Shown here: piece after piece, positions 1-15,000 of the stretch | Layout: each line of letters opens with the position of its first letter | Numbering within the stretch: the first letter of the stretch is position 1 | From: Dimorphilus gyrociliatus | Taxonomy: Eukaryota; Annelida; Polychaeta; Dinophilidae | Direction: 5' to 3' | Assembly: GCA_904063045.1 (NCBI GenBank) | Contig: CAJFCJ010000007.1 | Coordinates: 3,479,404 to 3,543,403, forward strand | Length of the DNA: 64,000 nucleotides | Position numbers and translations under genes: made by a program | Notes under the pieces: model-generated | Told to the model about the DNA's origin: nothing | The model's input: only the letters and a program-made list of their open reading frames with translations | Databases searched by the model: none

Positions 1-3000
1 AGGTATGGATGAACCACAATTTATCCCAGCTGGACAACTTGAATCAAGCCCAGATACCACTGACAAAGAAAACAACCCATTGACAAACTTGAGACCAAAG
101 AGTGGAAAGGCTTTCGTATTGCCTGTTCCAAAGAAGGACTCTGATGAAAAGAAACCATTTGTCACAGTTGACTTGACACCAACTGATGATACTGCTGCTC
201 CATTTGTTGAGAAGGTACGCTTCCCAGAATCAAACATTGGAAAGGTTACAATCAAGAGATTGGTACCAGCCAGTGAAAAGAATGCTGGACAATATGAAAC
301 TGTTGCTGATAATGAAACACCAACTGGTGATGATAATACAATCAAATTCACAACACCAGTCCGCATGGATAAGATCCAAATCATTTTGGAAGAACCACAA
401 AATGATGATGATACTGAATACAAACTTCATGTTGCTATACATGCCTGCTTCAAGGTTAAAGTAACAACAACAACTCAACCACCAACAACAACAACTACAA
501 CAGCTGCACCAACAACAACTACTGAAGCTACAACAACAACAGCTGCACCAACTACAACAACAACTACAACAGCAGCACCAACAACAACTATGACCACAAC
601 AGCTGCACCAACAACAACTACTGAAGCTACAACTACAATTACTGTTCCATCAACAACTACAGTTACTACAACAACAACTACAACACCAGCACCAACCACA
701 ACTGAAGCTACAACAACAGCACCAACTACAACATCAACAACAGCAGCTCCAACCACAACAAAAACTACTACTACTACCACAGCAGCACCAACAACAACTA
801 CTGTTCAATCTACAACAACAATGTCAGTTAAACCAACTGAGGGTACAACAACAACACCTGCCATTGTTACAACAACAACAACTGCTGAAACAACAACAAC
901 TAAGGTCTGTCCATTCAAAGAGACAATGAAAGATTCAACAATCATTCCAAAGAAACTTATTAAGACAACTCCTGAAGATGGAGAAGATTCAAATGATAAG
1001 GTTCGTTTGGGTAAGGAAGGCTGGATTACAAATGTTCCAACATCCAGTGATCAACCTAAACCAACTGTTGAAATTAAATTGAATCGCCAAGATGATCCTG
1101 AAGATCCCTATGTTGAAAAGGTTATTGTTAAGGGAAATGCTGGCAAGGTATCTATATACAAGAAAACAAGAACAGATGATGATTACACACCAATCCAAAC
1201 TAATGTTGATGTACCAAAAGAAGGTGGAGACATTGTCTTCCCCAAGGTTCAAAAGATCAACACTATCAAGATTGTATTGGAAGAACCTACATTGAATGAA
1301 GATGGAACCCCAGCAAAGAAATACAAGGTCAACATTGGAATCAGTGCTTGTATCTCATACACTGGTAAGTATTAATATTAATTGTTTTCCAACATTTTCT
1401 AATCTAATCAACTTATTTACACTTATAGTTACAACAACAACAACCACACCAACTCCAACAACAACAACAGAAGCAACTACAACTATGGCACCAACAACAA
1501 CAGAAACAACAACAACAACAGCTGCTACAACCACAACTGCTAGAACAACAACTACAACTTCTGCAACAACTACAACAACTGCTATGGTAACAACTACCAC
1601 AACTCCAGCAGAAACAACAACAGTCAAGATCTGTAACTTTGAAGAAGGTATGGATGAACCACAATTTATCCCAGCTGGACAACTTGAATCAAGCCCAGAA
1701 ACCACTGACAAAGAAAACAACCCATTGACAAACTTGAGACCAAAGAGCGGAAAGGCTTTCGTATTGCCTGTTCCAAAGAAGACTCAGATGAAAAGAAACC
1801 ATTTGTCACAGTTGACTTGACACCAACTGATGATACTGCTGCTCCATTTGTTGAGAAGGTACGCTTCCCAGAATCAAACATTGGAAAGGTTACAATCAAG
1901 AGATTGGTACCAGCCAGTGAAAAGAATGCTGGACAATACGAAACTGTTGTTACAAGCCAAAAACTTGATGATGATAATACAATCAAATTCACAACACCAG
2001 TCCGCATGGATAAGATCCAAATCATTTTGGAAGAACCACAAAATGATGATGATACTGAATACAAACTTCATGTTGCTATACATGCTTGCTTCAAGGTTAA
2101 AATAACAACAACAACTCAACCACCAACAACAACAACTACAACAGCTGCACCAACTACAACTACTGAAGCTACAACAACAACAGCAGCACCAACAACAACC
2201 ACTACTCTTCCATCAACTACAACAGTTGTTGTTACAACTCCATCTACAACTATGCAATCAACAACAACAGCTACAACAGCAGCACCAACAACAACAACTG
2301 AAGCTACAACAACAACAGCTGCACCAACTACAACAACAACTACAACAGCAGCACCAACAACAACAACCACTCTTGTATCTACAACAACAATGTCAGTTAA
2401 ACCAACTGAAGGTACAACAACAACACCTGCCGTTATTGAAACAACCACAACTACTGCAGGAACAACAACCAAAATCTGTCCATTCCAAGAGACAATGGAC
2501 AATCCTGCTGTAATTGGTCAAGGCCAAATCAAGACTAGCCCATCTGAAGAAGGTTCAAATGATAAGGTTCGTTTGGACAAGGAAGGATGGACACCAAAGG
2601 TTCCAACCAGCTCAACTGAAGAAAAACCATATGTTGATATTGACCTCGATGTGGTGATGACAGTAATGAACCATATGTTGAAAAGGTCATTATTAAGGGC
2701 AATACTCAGATAGTATCAGTATACAAAAAGAATGTCAATGATGATGATTGGACTGGAATTGTTGAAGATGTTGAAGTTAAGGAAAATGGAGAAGTTGTCT
2801 TCCCCACAGTTGTAAAGGCCGATTCTATAAGAATTGTACTTGTTAAACCTGAAGATAATGAGGATGGTTCTCCAGTAACTAACTACAGAGTTAATGTTGG
2901 AGTACATGCTTGTATCACACCAACTAGTAAGTAGTCAATTGTGCTCAAAATTTTCTTTTCATTTGTTAAAGAACAAACATTTAATTTTTAAATTTTTTCA

Positions 3001-3001
3001 G
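1..3001 (+). repeat. Mucin higher-order repeat, partial 5' copy
   Basis: This is the first visible part of the ~3.3 kb tandem repeat. It holds most of one A-plus-B exon, a 64 bp intron (1365-1428), one A'-plus-C exon (1429-2926) and most of a 75 bp intron (2927-3001). The window opens inside an A module, so the array continues upstream. Frame breaks appear where the other copies read AAGGACT (about 1783) and GATGTTGG (about 2652). Confidence 0.9.
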
Positions 3002-6000
3002 TGACTACAACAACATCAGCTCCAACAACAACTATGACTACAACTACACCTGTAGCTACAACAACAACAGAAGCTACTACAACAGCAGCTCCTACAACAA
3101 CAACTACTACAACAGCTGCTCCAACAACTACAGCTGTACAACAACAGAAGCTACAACAACAACAACAATGAAACCAACTGAAAGTACAACTTTGAGTACA
3201 ACAACTACTACTAGCACAACAACAACAACAACTGCTATGGTAACAACTACCACAACTCCAGCAGAAACAACAACAGTCAAGATCTGTAACTTGAAGAAGG
3301 TATGGATGAACCACAATTATCCCAGCTGGACAACTTGAATCAAGCCCAGATACCACTGACAAAGAAAACAACCCATTGACAAACTTGAGACCAAAGAGTG
3401 GAAAGGCTTTCGTATTGCCTGTTCCAAAGAAGGACTCTGATGAAAAGAAACCATTGTCACAGTTGACTTGACACCAACTGATGATACTGCTGCTCCATTT
3501 GTTGAGAAGGTACGCTTCCCAGAATCAAACATTGGAAAGGTTACAATCAAGAGATTGGTACCAGCCAGTGAAAAGAATGCTGGACAATATGAAACTGTTG
3601 CTGATAATGAAACACCAACTGGTGATGATAATACAATCAAATTCACAACACCAGTCCGCATGGATAAGATCCAAATCATTTGGAAGAACCACAAAATGAT
3701 GATGATACTGAATACAAACTTCATGTTGCTATACATGCCTGCTTCAAGGTTAAAGTAACAACAACAACTCAACCACCAACAACAACAACTACAACAGCTG
3801 CACCAACAACAACTACTGAAGCTACAACAACAACAGCTGCACCAACTACAACAACAACTACAACAGCAGCACCAACAACAACTATGACCACAACAGCTGC
3901 ACCAACAACAACTACTGAAGCTACAACTACAATTACTGTTCCATCAACAACTACAGTTACTACAACAACAACTACAACACCAGCACCAACCACAACTGAA
4001 GCTACAACAACAGCACCAACTACAACATCAACAACAGCAGCTCCAACCACAACAAAAACTACTACTACTACCACAGCAGCACCAACAACAACTACTGTTC
4101 AATCTACAACAACAATGTCAGTTAAACCAACTGAGGGTACAACAACAACACCTGCCATTGTTACAACAACAACAACTGCTGAAACAACAACAACTAAGGT
4201 CTGTCCATTCAAAGAGACAATGAAAGATTCAACAATCATTCCAAAGAAACTTATTAAGACAACTCCTGAAGATGGAGAAGATTCAAATGATAAGGTTCGT
4301 TTGGGTAAGGAAGGCTGGATTACAAAATGTTCCAACATCCAGTGATCAACCTAAACCAACTGTTGAAATTAAATTGAATCGCCAAGATGATCCTGAAGAT
4401 CCCTATGTTGAAAAGGTTATTGTTAAGGGAAATGCTGGCAAGGTATCTATATACAAGGAAAACAAGAACAGATGATGATTACACACCAATCCAAACTAAT
4501 GTTGATGTACCAAAAGAAGGTGGAGACATTGTCTTCCCAAGGTTCAAAAGATCAACACTATCAAGATTGTATTGGAGAACCTACATTGAATGAAGATGGA
4601 ACCCCAGCAAAGAAATACAAGGTCAACATTGGAATCAGTGCTTGTATCTCATACACTGGTAAGTATTAATATTAATTGTTTTCCAACATTTTCTAATCTA
4701 ATCAACTTATTTACACTTATAGTTACAACAACAACAACCACACCAACTCCAACAACAACAACAGAAGCAACTACAACTATGGCACCAACAACAACAGAAA
4801 CAACAACAACAACAGCTGCTACAACCACAACTGCTAGAACAACAACTACAACTTCTGCAACAACTACAACAACTGCTATGGTAACAACTACCACAACTCC
4901 AGCAGAAACAACAACAGTCAAGATCTGTAACTTTGAAGAAGGTATGGATGAACCACAATTTATCCCAGCTGGACAACTTGAATCAAGCCCAGAAACCACT
5001 GACAAAGAAAACAACCCATTGACAAACTTGAGACCAAAGAGCGGAAAGGCTTTCGTATTGCCTGTTCCAAAGAAGGACTCAGATGAAAAGAAACCATTTG
5101 TCACAGTTGACTTGACACCAACTGATGATACTGCTGCTCCATTTGTTGAGAAGGTACGCTTCCCAGAATCAAACATTGGAAAGGTTACAATCAAGAGATT
5201 GGTACCAGCCAGTGAAAAGAATGCTGGACAATACGAAACTGTTGTTACAAGCCAAAAACTTGATGATGATAATACAATCAAATTCACAACACCAGTCCGC
5301 ATGGATAAGATCCAAATCATTTTGGAAGAACCACAAAATGATGATGATACTGAATACAAACTTCATGTTGCTATACATGCTTGCTTCAAGGTTAAAATAA
5401 CAACAACAACTCAACCACCAACAACAACAACTACAAACAGCTGCACCAACTACAACTACTGAAGCTACAACAACAACAGCAGCACCAACAACAACCACTA
5501 CTCTTCCATCAACTACAACAGTTGTTGTTACAACTCCATCTACAACTATGCAATCAACAACAACAGCTACAACAGCAGCACCAACAACAACAACTGAAGC
5601 TACAACAACAACAGCTGCACCAACTACAACAACAACTACAACAGCAGCACCAACAACAACAACCACTCTTGTATCTACAACAACAATGTCAGTTAAACCA
5701 ACTGAAGGTACAACAACAACACCTGCCGTTATTGAAACAACCACAACTACTGCAGGAACAACAACCAAAATCTGTCCATTCCAAGAGACAATGGACAATC
5801 CTGCTGTAATTGGTCAAGGCCAAATCAAGACTAGCCCATCTGAAGAAGGTTCAAATGATAAGGTTCGTTTGGACAAGGAAGGATGGACACCCAAAGTTCC
5901 AACCAGCTCAACTGAAGAAAAACCATATGTTGATATTGACCTCGATGTTGGTGATGACAGTAATGAACCATATGTTGAAAAGGTCATTATTAAGGGCAAT

Positions 6001-9000
6001 ACTCAGATAGTATCAGTATACAAAAAGAATGTCAATGATGATGATTGGACTGGAATTGTTGAAGATGTTGAAGTTAAGGAAAATGGAGAAGTTGTCTTCC
6101 CCACAGTTGTAAAGGCCGATTCTATAAGAATTGTACTTGTTAAACCTGAAGATAATGAGGATGGTTCTCCAGTAACTAACTACAGAGTTAATGTTGGAGT
6201 ACATGCTTGTATCACACCAACTAGTAAGTAGTCAATTGTGCTCAAAATTTTCTTTTCATTTGTTAAAGAACAAACATTTAATTTTTAAATTTTTTTCAGT
6301 GACTACAACAACATCAGCTCCAACAACAACTATGACTACAACTACACCTGTAGCTACAACAACAACAGAAGCTACTACAACAGCAGCTCCTACAACAACA
6401 ACTACTACAACAGCTGCTCCAACAACTACAGCTGGTACAACAACAGAAGCTACAACAACAACAACAATGAAACCAACTGAAAGTACAACTTTGAGTACAA
6501 CAACTACTACTAGCACAACAACAACAACAACTGCTATGGTAACAACTACCACAACTCCAGCAGAAACAACAACAGTCAAGATCTGTAACTTTGAAGAAGG
6601 TATGGATGAACCACAATTTATCCCAGCTGGACAACTTGAATCAAGCCCAGATACCACTGACAAAGAAAACAACCCATTGACAAACTTGAGACCAAAGAGT
6701 GGAAAGGCTTTCGTATTGCCTGTTCCAAAGAAGGACTCTGATGAAAAGAAACCATTTGTCACAGTTGACTTGACACCAACTGATGATACTGCTGCTCCAT
6801 TTGTTGAGAAGGTACGCTTCCCAGAATCAAACATTGGAAAGGTTACAATCAAGAGATTGGTACCAGCCAGTGAAAAGAATGCTGGACAATATGAAACTGT
6901 TGCTGATAATGAAACACCAACTGGTGATGATAATACAATCAAATTCACAACACCAGTCCGCATGGATAAGATCCAAATCATTTTGGAAGAACCACAAAAT
7001 GATGATGATACTGAATACAAACTTCATGTTGCTATACATGCCTGCTTCAAGGTTAAAGTAACAACAACAACTCAACCACCAACAACAACAACTACAACAG
7101 CTGCACCAACAACAACTACTGAAGCTACAACAACAACAGCTGCACCAACTACAACAACAACTACAACAGCAGCACCAACAACAACTATGACCACAACAGC
7201 TGCACCAACAACAACTACTGAAGCTACAACTACAATTACTGTTCCATCAACAACTACAGTTACTACAACAACAACTACAACACCAGCACCAACCACAACT
7301 GAAGCTACAACAACAGCACCAACTACAACATCAACAACAGCAGCTCCAACCACAACAAAAACTACTACTACTACCACAGCAGCACCAACAACAACTACTG
7401 TTCAATCTACAACAACAATGTCAGTTAAACCAACTGAGGGTACAACAACAACACCTGCCATTGTTACAACAACAACAACTGCTGAAACAACAACAACTAA
7501 GGTCTGTCCATTCAAAGAGACAATGAAAGATTCAACAATCATTCCAAAGAAACTTATTAAGACAACTCCTGAAGATGGAGAAGATTCAAATGATAAGGTT
7601 CGTTTGGGTAAGGAAGGCTGGATTACAAATGTTCCAACATCCAGTGATCAACCTAAACCAACTGTTGAAATTAAATTGAATCGCCAAGATGATCCTGAAG
7701 ATCCCTATGTTGAAAAGGTTATTGTTAAGGGAATGCTGGCAAGGTATCTATATACAAGAAAACAAGAACAGATGATGATTACACACCAATCCAAACTAAT
7801 GTTGATGTACCAAAAGAAGGTGGAGACATTGTCTTCCCAAGGTTCAAAAGATCAACACTATCAAGATTGTATTGGAAGAACCTACATTGAATGAAGATGG
7901 AACCCAGCAAAGAAATACAAGGTCAACATTGGAATCAGTGCTTGTATCTCATACACTGGTAAGTATTAATATTAATTGTTTTCCAACATTTTCTAATCTA
8001 ATCAACTTATTTACACTTATAGTTACAACAACAACAACCACACCAACTCCAACAACAACAACAGAAGCAACTACAACTATGGCACCAACAACAACAGAAA
8101 CAACAACAACAACAGCTGCTACAACCACAACTGCTAGAACAACAACTACAACTTCTGCAACAACTACAACAACTGCTATGGTAACAACTACCACAACTCC
8201 AGCAGAAACAACAACAGTCAAGATCTGTAACTTTGAAGAAGGTATGGATGAACCACAATTTATCCCAGCTGGACAACTTGAATCAAGCCCAGAAACCACT
8301 GACAAAGAAAACAACCCATTGACAAACTTGAGACCAAAGAGCGGAAAGGCTTTCGTATTGCCTGTTCCAAAGAAGGACTCAGATGAAAAGAAACCATTTG
8401 TCACAGTTGACTTGACACCAACTGATGATACTGCTGCTCCATTTGTTGAGAAGGTACGCTTCCCAGAATCAAACATTGGAAAGGTTACAATCAAGAGATT
8501 GGTACCAGCCAGTGAAAAGAATGCTGGACAATACGAAACTGTTGTTACAAGCCAAAAACTTGATGATGATAATACAATCAAATTCACAACACCAGTCCGC
8601 ATGGATAAGATCCAAATCATTTTGGAAGAACCACAAAATGATGATGATACTGAATACAAACTTCATGTTGCTATACATGCTTGCTTCAAGGTTAAAATAA
8701 CAACAACAACTCAACCACCAACAACAACAACTACAACAGCTGCACCAACTACAACTACTGAAGCTACAACAACAACAGCAGCACCAACAACAACCACTAC
8801 TCTTCCATCAACTACAACAGTTGTTGTTACAACTCCATCTACAACTATGCAATCAACAACAACAGCTACAACAGCAGCACCAACAACAACAACTGAAGCT
8901 ACAACAACAACAGCTGCACCAACTACAACAACAACTACAACAGCAGCACCAACAACAACAACCACTCTTGTATCTACAACAACAATGTCAGTTAAACCAA

Positions 9001-12000
9001 CTGAAGGTACAACAACAACACCTGCCGTTATTGAAACAACCACAACTACTGCAGGAACAACAACCAAAATCTGTCCATTCCAAGAGACAATGGACAATCC
9101 TGCTGTAATTGGTCAAGGCCAAATCAAGACTAGCCCATCTGAAGAAGGTTCAAATGATAAGGTTCGTTTGGACAAGGAAGGATGGACACCAAAGGTTCCA
9201 ACCAGCTCAACTGAAGAAAAACCATATGTTGATATTGACCTCGATGTTGGTGATGACAGTAATGAACCATATGTTGAAAAGGTCATTATTAAGGGCAATA
9301 CTCAGATAGTATCAGTATACAAAAAGAATGTCAATGATGATGATTGGACTGGAATTGTTGAAGATGTTGAAGTTAAGGAAAATGGAGAAGTTGTCTTCCC
9401 CACAGTTGTAAAGGCCGATTCTATAAGAATTGTACTTGTTAAACCTGAAGATAATGAGGATGGTTCTCCAGTAACTAACTACAGAGTTAATGTTGGAGTA
9501 CATGCTTGTATCACACCAACTAGTAAGTAGTCAATTGTGCTCAAAATTTTCTTTTCATTTGTTAAAGAACAAACATTTAATTTTTAAATTTTTTTCAGTG
9601 ACTACAACAACATCAGCTCCAACAACAACTATGACTACAACTACACCTGTAGCTACAACAACAACAGAAGCTACTACAACAGCAGCTCCTACAACAACAA
9701 CTACTACAACAGCTGCTCCAACAACTACAGCTGGTACAACAACAGAAGCTACAACAACAACAACAATGAAACCAACTGAAAGTACAACTTTGAGTACAAC
9801 AACTACTACTAGCACAACAACAACAACAACTGCTATGGTAACAACTACCACAACTCCAGCAGAAACAACAACAGTCAAGATCTGTAACTTTGAAGAAGGT
9901 ATGGATGAACCACAATTTATCCCAGCTGGACAACTTGAATCAAGCCCAGATACCACTGACAAAGAAAACAACCCATTGACAAACTTGAGACCAAAGAGTG
10001 GAAAGGCTTTCGTATTGCCTGTTCCAAAGAAGGACTCTGATGAAAAGAAACCATTTGTCACAGTTGACTTGACACCAACTGATGATACTGCTGCTCCATT
10101 TGTTGAGAAGGTACGCTTCCCAGAATCAAACATTGGAAAGGTTACAATCAAGAGATTGGTACCAGCCAGTGAAAAGAATGCTGGACAATATGAAACTGTT
10201 GCTGATAATGAAACACCAACTGGTGATGATAATACAATCAAATTCACAACACCAGTCCGCATGGATAAGATCCAAATCATTTTGGAAGAACCACAAAATG
10301 ATGATGATACTGAATACAAACTTCATGTTGCTATACATGCCTGCTTCAAGGTTAAAGTAACAACAACAACTCAACCACCAACAACAACAACTACAACAGC
10401 TGCACCAACAACAACTACTGAAGCTACAACAACAACAGCTGCACCAACTACAACAACAACTACAACAGCAGCACCAACAACAACTATACCACAACAGCTG
10501 CACCAACAACAACTACTGAAGCTACAACTACAATTACTGTTCCATCAACAACTACAGTTACTACAACAACAACTACAACACCAGCACCAACCACAACTGA
10601 GCTACAACAACAGCACAACTACAACATCACAACAGCAGCTCCACCACAACAAAAACTACTACTACTACCACAGCAGCACCAACAACAACTACTGTTCAAT
10701 CTACAACAACAATGTCAGTTAAACAACTGAGGGTACAACAACAACACCTGCCATTGTTACAACAACAACAACTGCTGAAACAACAACAACTAAGGTCTGT
10801 CCATTCAAGAGACAATGAAAGATTCAACAATCATTCCAAAGAAACTTATTAAGACAACTCCTGAAGATGGAGAAGATTCAAATGATAAGGTTCGTTTGGG
10901 TAAGGAAGGCTGGATTACAAATGTTCCAACATCCAGTGATCAACCTAAACCAACTGTTGAAATTAAATTGAATCGCCAAGATGATCCTGAAGATCCCATG
11001 TTGAAAAGGTTATTGTTAAGGGAAATGCTGGCAGGTATCTATATACAAGAAACAAGAACAGATGATGATTACACACCAATCCAAACTAATGTTGATGTAC
11101 CAAAAGAAGGTGGAGACATTGTCTTCCCCAAGGTTCAAAAGATCAACCACTATCAAGATTGTATTGGAAGAACTACATTGAATGAAGATGGAACCCAGCA
11201 AAGAAATACAAGGTCAACATTGGAATCAGTGCTTGTATCTCATACACTGGTAAGTATTAATATTAATTGTTTTCCAACATTTTCTAATCTAATCAACTTA
11301 TTTACACTTATAGTTACAACAACAACAACCACACCAACTCCAACAACAACAACAGAAGCAACTACAACTATGCACCAACAACAACAGAAACAACAACAAC
11401 AACAGCTGCTACAACCACAACTGCTAGAACAACAACTACAACTTCTGCAACAACTACAACAACTGCTATGGTAACAACTACCACAACTCCAGCAGAAACA
11501 ACAACAGTCAAGATCTGTAACTTTGAAGAAGGTATGGATGAACCACAATTTATCCCAGCTGGACAACTTGAATCAAGCCCAGAAACCACTGACAAAGAAA
11601 ACAACCCATTGACAAACTTGAGACCAAAGAGCGGAAAGGCTTTCGTATTGCCTGTTCCAAAGAAGGACTCAGATGAAAAGAAACCATTTGTCACAGTTGA
11701 CTTGACACCAACTGATGATACTGCTGCTCCATTTGTTGAGAAGGTACGCTTCCCAGAATCAAACATTGGAAAGGTTACAATCAAGAGATTGGTACCAGCC
11801 AGTGAAAAGAATGCTGGACAATACGAAACTGTTGTTACAAGCCAAAAACTTGATGATGATAATACAATCAAATTCACAACACCAGTCCGCATGGATAAGA
11901 TCCAAATCATTTTGGAAGAACCACAAAATGATGATGATACTGAATACAAACTTCATGTTGCTATACATGCTTGCTTCAAGGTTAAAATAACAACAACAAC

Positions 12001-15000
12001 TCAACCACCAACAACAACAACTACAACAGCTGCACCAACTACAACTACTGAAGCTACAACAACAACAGCAGCACCAACAACAACCACTACTCTTCCATCA
12101 ACTACAACAGTTGTTGTTACAACTCCATCTACAACTATGCAATCAACAACAACAGCTACAACAGCAGCACCAACAACAACAACTGAAGCTACAACAACAA
12201 CAGCTGCACCAACTACAACAACAACTACAACAGCAGCACCAACAACAACAACCACTCTTGTATCTACAACAACAATGTCAGTTAAACCAACTGAAGTACA
12301 ACAACAACACCTGCCGTTATTAAACAACCACAACTACTGCAGGAACAACAACCAAAATCTGTCCATTCCAAGAGACAATGGACAATCCTGCTGTAATTGG
12401 TCAAGGCCAAATCAAGACTAGCCCATCTGAAGAAGGTTCAAATGATAAGGTTCGTTTGGACAAGGAAGGATGGACACCAAAGGTTCCAACCAGCTCAACT
12501 GAAGAAAAACCATATGTTGATATTGACCTCGATGTTGGTGATGACAGTAATGAACCATATGTTGAAAAGGTCATTATTAAGGGCAATACTCAGATAGTAT
12601 CAGTATACAAAAAGAATGTCAATGATGATGATTGGACTGGAATTGTTGAAGATGTTGAAGTTAAGGAAAATGGAGAAGTTGTCTTCCCCACAGTTGTAAA
12701 GGCCGATTCTATAAGAATTGTACTTGTTAAACCTGAAGATAATGAGGATGGTTCTCCAGTAACTAACTACAGAGTTAATGTTGGAGTACATGCTTGTATC
12801 ACACCAACTAGTAAGTAGTCAATTGTGCTCAAAATTTTCTTTTCATTTGTTAAAGAACAAACATTTAATTTTTAAATTTTTTTCAGTGACTACAACAACA
12901 TCAGCTCCAACAACAACTATGACTACAACTACACCTGTAGCTACAACAACAACAGAAGCTACTACAACAGCAGCTCCTACAACAACAACTACTACAACAG
13001 CTGCTCCAACAACTACAGCTGCGTACAACAACAGAAGCTACAACAACAACAACAATGAAACCAACTGAAAGTACAACTTTGAGTACAACAACTACTACTA
13101 GCACAACAACAACAACAACTGCTATGGTAACAACTACCACAACTCCAGCAGAAACAACAACAGTCAAGATCTGTAACTTTGAAGAAGGTATGGATGAACC
13201 ACAATTTATCCCAGCTGGACAACTTGAATCAAGCCAGATACCACTGACAAGAAACAACCCATTGACAAACTTGAGACCAAAGAGTGGAAAGCTTTCGTAT
13301 TGCCTGTTCCAAAGAAGGACTCTGATGAAAAGAAACCATTTGTCACAGTTGACTTGACACCAACTGATGATACTGCTGCTCCATTTGTTGAGAAGGTACG
13401 CTTCCCAGAATCAAACATTGGAAAGGTTACAATCAAGAGATTGGTACCAGCCAGTGAAAAGAATGCTGGACAATATGAAACTGTTGCTGATAATGAAACA
13501 CCAACTGGTGATGATAATACAATCAAATTCACAACACCAGTCCGCATGGATAAGATCCAAATCATTTTGGAAGAACCACAAAATGATGATGATACTGAAT
13601 ACAAACTTCATGTTGCTATACATGCCTGCTTCAAGGTTAAAGTAACAACAACAACTCAACCACCAACAACAACAACTACAACAGCTGCACCAACTACAAC
13701 TACTGAAGCTACAACAACAACAGCTGCAACAACTACAACAACAGAAGCTACAACTATCATTGATTCAACAACTTCTGTGGCTGCAACTACTAGCTTGAGC
13801 ACTGAAGGATCTACCAGCTTTGTGGTACCTTCTACTACCGTCTTTGTTACGACAACACCGGAACCCACTTCAAGTTCTCCTGAAACTTCAAGCAGTCCTG
13901 CTGGTACCACCTCTACTGTAGAGTCAACAACAACAATTGAACTTAGTTCCACTGCAGGAACCACCACATCAACGGCAGTTGTTTTTACATCAACGACACC
14001 GGTTGGAACAACTACTAAAGTTTGCCCATTCAGTGAAACAATGAATAACCCAGCGCAAATTAGTGATAAACAAATTTCTGTTTATCCTGCGGAAGAAGGT
14101 GTTGGAAAGAAGATTAGACCTAATGGAGTAGGTTGGACGCCTTCTGTACCAGAATCTGAATCTGATAATAAACCTTATGTTGATATTGACTTAAACCCCT
14201 ATGATATTCCTGAGGAACCATTTGCTGAAAAGGTTATATTGAAAGGAAATGCAAAGAAAATCACTATTTTAAGAAAGAAATTAAGGGATGATACATTTTT
14301 GCCTGTATTGGAAAATGTTGATGTACCTGAGAATGGCGAAGTTGTTTTCCCTGAAGTAAAACGTGTTGACACTTTGAGAATTGTTCTTTTAGAACCAGAA
14401 GAAGATACTAATGGTACCCTTCCAGAGAATTATCAAGTTACAATTGGAGTACATGCTTGCATAAAACCAACAAGTTAGTTTTCAAAGTCAATTTTTTTTA
14501 TTTTTTTTAAATTGTTTGATATTGTTTAAAAGTAACAACAACAATGGCCCCCACTACATCTGCTGTAACAACTGACGGAATGCTAGGTGAAGAAAGAACA
14601 ACAACCGTTCCTGTCTTCACAGGTAGAAGAATAGTTTTGTAATTGTTTCTTTTTTAATCATGCTATTTATAGATGCTACAACAACCGAAGGTACACCAGA
14701 ACCTACAACAACTTTACCTGTAACAACAACTGTACCTATAACAACAACTGAAATTGTAACTACCACAACTATACCTGCAACCACGACTGTTCCAACTACC
14801 ACAGCTCCGTTATGCCATGGTTCACTTGTCCAAACTGACTGTGTTTGCCAGAAGACATGCGAAAGCTTGGCTGATTCATCATTCAAATGCCCAACACTGG
14901 GATCTGATTCATGTAATAAGGGATGCCACTGTGGTGCAGGATACGTTATGCATAATAGTAAATGTATCAAGGAAACTGAATGTCCATGCTTTGCCAACAA

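Noticed and set aside
2200-12400. Gln/Leu-rich plus-strand frames within the mucin linkers
   Set aside because: Out-of-frame readings of the CAA/ACA repeats that recur identically in every copy.
1-12886. CRISPR-like or satellite array
   Set aside because: The unit is 3.3 kb, contains coding exons and introns, and sits in a eukaryotic gene.
1-13300. Array of mucin pseudogenes
   Set aside because: Breaks are single homopolymer bases at different sites in near-identical copies, introns and splice sites are intact, and one exon copy is fully open. Consensus error is simpler.
475-14000. Long minus-strand frames of poly-Val/Ala and poly-Cys/Ser across the mucin repeats
   Set aside because: They are the reverse complement of ACA/ACT/GCA-rich Thr-Ala linkers; they lack stops only because of composition.
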